From the NCBI GenBank assembly GCA_023213315.1, contig JAKCPI010013836.1, forward strand, positions 45,170-109,169: 64,000 nt of DNA, in the 5' to 3' direction. The stretch's first letter is position 1. Each line of letters begins with the position of its first letter. Positions 63,606 through 64,000 of this stretch are shown here, piece after piece. Made by a program: the position numbers and the translations under genes. A model generated the notes under the pieces. That model saw nothing but the letters and a program-made list of their open reading frames with translations. It had not been told where the DNA came from and searched no databases. The stretch comes from Euborellia annulipes. Its lineage: Eukaryota > Arthropoda > Insecta > Dermaptera > Anisolabididae.

Positions 63606-64000
63606 GGACATCACTTTTATAATAAATAAAAAAATGGGTGCGTGTACTTATGTACGCGCGTGAGAAGTTATACTTCTTTGGCATCATTAAAAATAAGTTT
63701 TTAATTGCATACAAATCATTAATTAAAATAAAATAATAAAAGAATTGGAAAAGGATAGTCAACACAGTCAATAAAGTTCAGTTTAAATTTGAAAAATTAA
63801 ATAAATAAATATTTATTTTCTTACATTAAGTGTAACATAAATTCTCTCATTATTCGAATGTTTTTTTAGTTAAAGAATTTTTATTAAATTTGTTTATTTA
63901 TTATAGAAATGTTTATAATTTTCTAAATTTAATATTTAATAATTCATAATAAATTTAAAAAATTGTAAATTAATAATTTAAGAATACATATATATATATA
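63606..64000. other. AT-rich DNA to the window edge, nothing recognised
   Basis: Ends in a TA run. No supported feature. Confidence 0.4.

Noticed and set aside
1..64000. CRISPR array, bacterial operon, phage or rRNA genes
   Set aside because: The regularly spaced repeats are tandem arrays without unique spacers, exons show spliceosomal borders, and no rRNA core sequence was recognised.

Overview
The window is eukaryotic nuclear DNA from an AT-rich, repeat-crowded arthropod genome, most likely an insect. The evidence is spliceosomal exons with GT/AG borders, R1-type, RTE-type and Jockey/CR1-like LINEs, a mariner-type element, hAT remnants, and a Penelope-like element (PLE) with a GIY-YIG endonuclease. 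There is no operon, Shine-Dalgarno or CRISPR structure, and the species cannot be fixed from the sequence.

Only two host genes are visible. On the minus strand, 47,593-47,735 is the last coding exon of a classical cadherin and encodes the beta-catenin-binding C terminus. It is followed at lower coordinates by about 6.5 kb of very AT-rich, transposon-poor DNA (about 41,100-47,592) that is probably its long 3' UTR. On the plus strand, three exons (50,704-50,831, 52,906-53,007, 54,896-55,019) encode the N-terminal part of an AGC-type protein kinase of the S6K-related RSKR/SgK494 type. Its catalytic loop lies beyond the window or in exons not recognised here. The cadherin's upstream exons must lie to the right, so the kinase gene probably sits inside a cadherin intron on the opposite strand.

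The rest is layered mobile DNA. Region by region: 1-5.5 kb, repeat family T, a LINE tail, a small palindrome and a tandem array. 6.4-10.7 kb, two copies of interspersed family A and a palindromic PLE unit. 11.7-16.2 kb, three more PLE units, one with a recognisable GIY-YIG domain, and a 210-bp-arm palindrome. 17-21.7 kb, more family A. 22.2-25.9 kb, a deleted mariner, an R1 LINE tail and a transposon with about 370-bp inverted repeats. 26-34.2 kb, a hAT tail, family A copies carrying retro-insertions, family B, a LINE and two PLE units. 34.5-41.1 kb, large palindromes, one split by an RTE insertion. 46.5 kb, a PLE unit in the cadherin 3' UTR. 47.8-56.9 kb, kinase exons separated by LINE, hAT, PLE, a 20-bp minisatellite and foldback repeats. 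57-59.2 kb, tandem arrays. 60.6-62 kb, an RTE LINE. 62-64 kb, family T again and assorted tails.

The most interesting signal is a set of fourteen hammerhead-ribozyme motifs, thirteen with an intact core, spread over eight PLE-like loci. Their helices I, II and III differ in sequence between loci but keep pairing. All carry one extra nucleotide between the CUGANGA core and helix II. In most loci the ribozymes sit head-to-head in palindromic, ORF-less units of about 0.3-0.5 kb, and five loci are bounded by 10-14 bp direct repeats. One unit with a single ribozyme and one with a GIY-YIG domain link these to Penelope-like retroelements.
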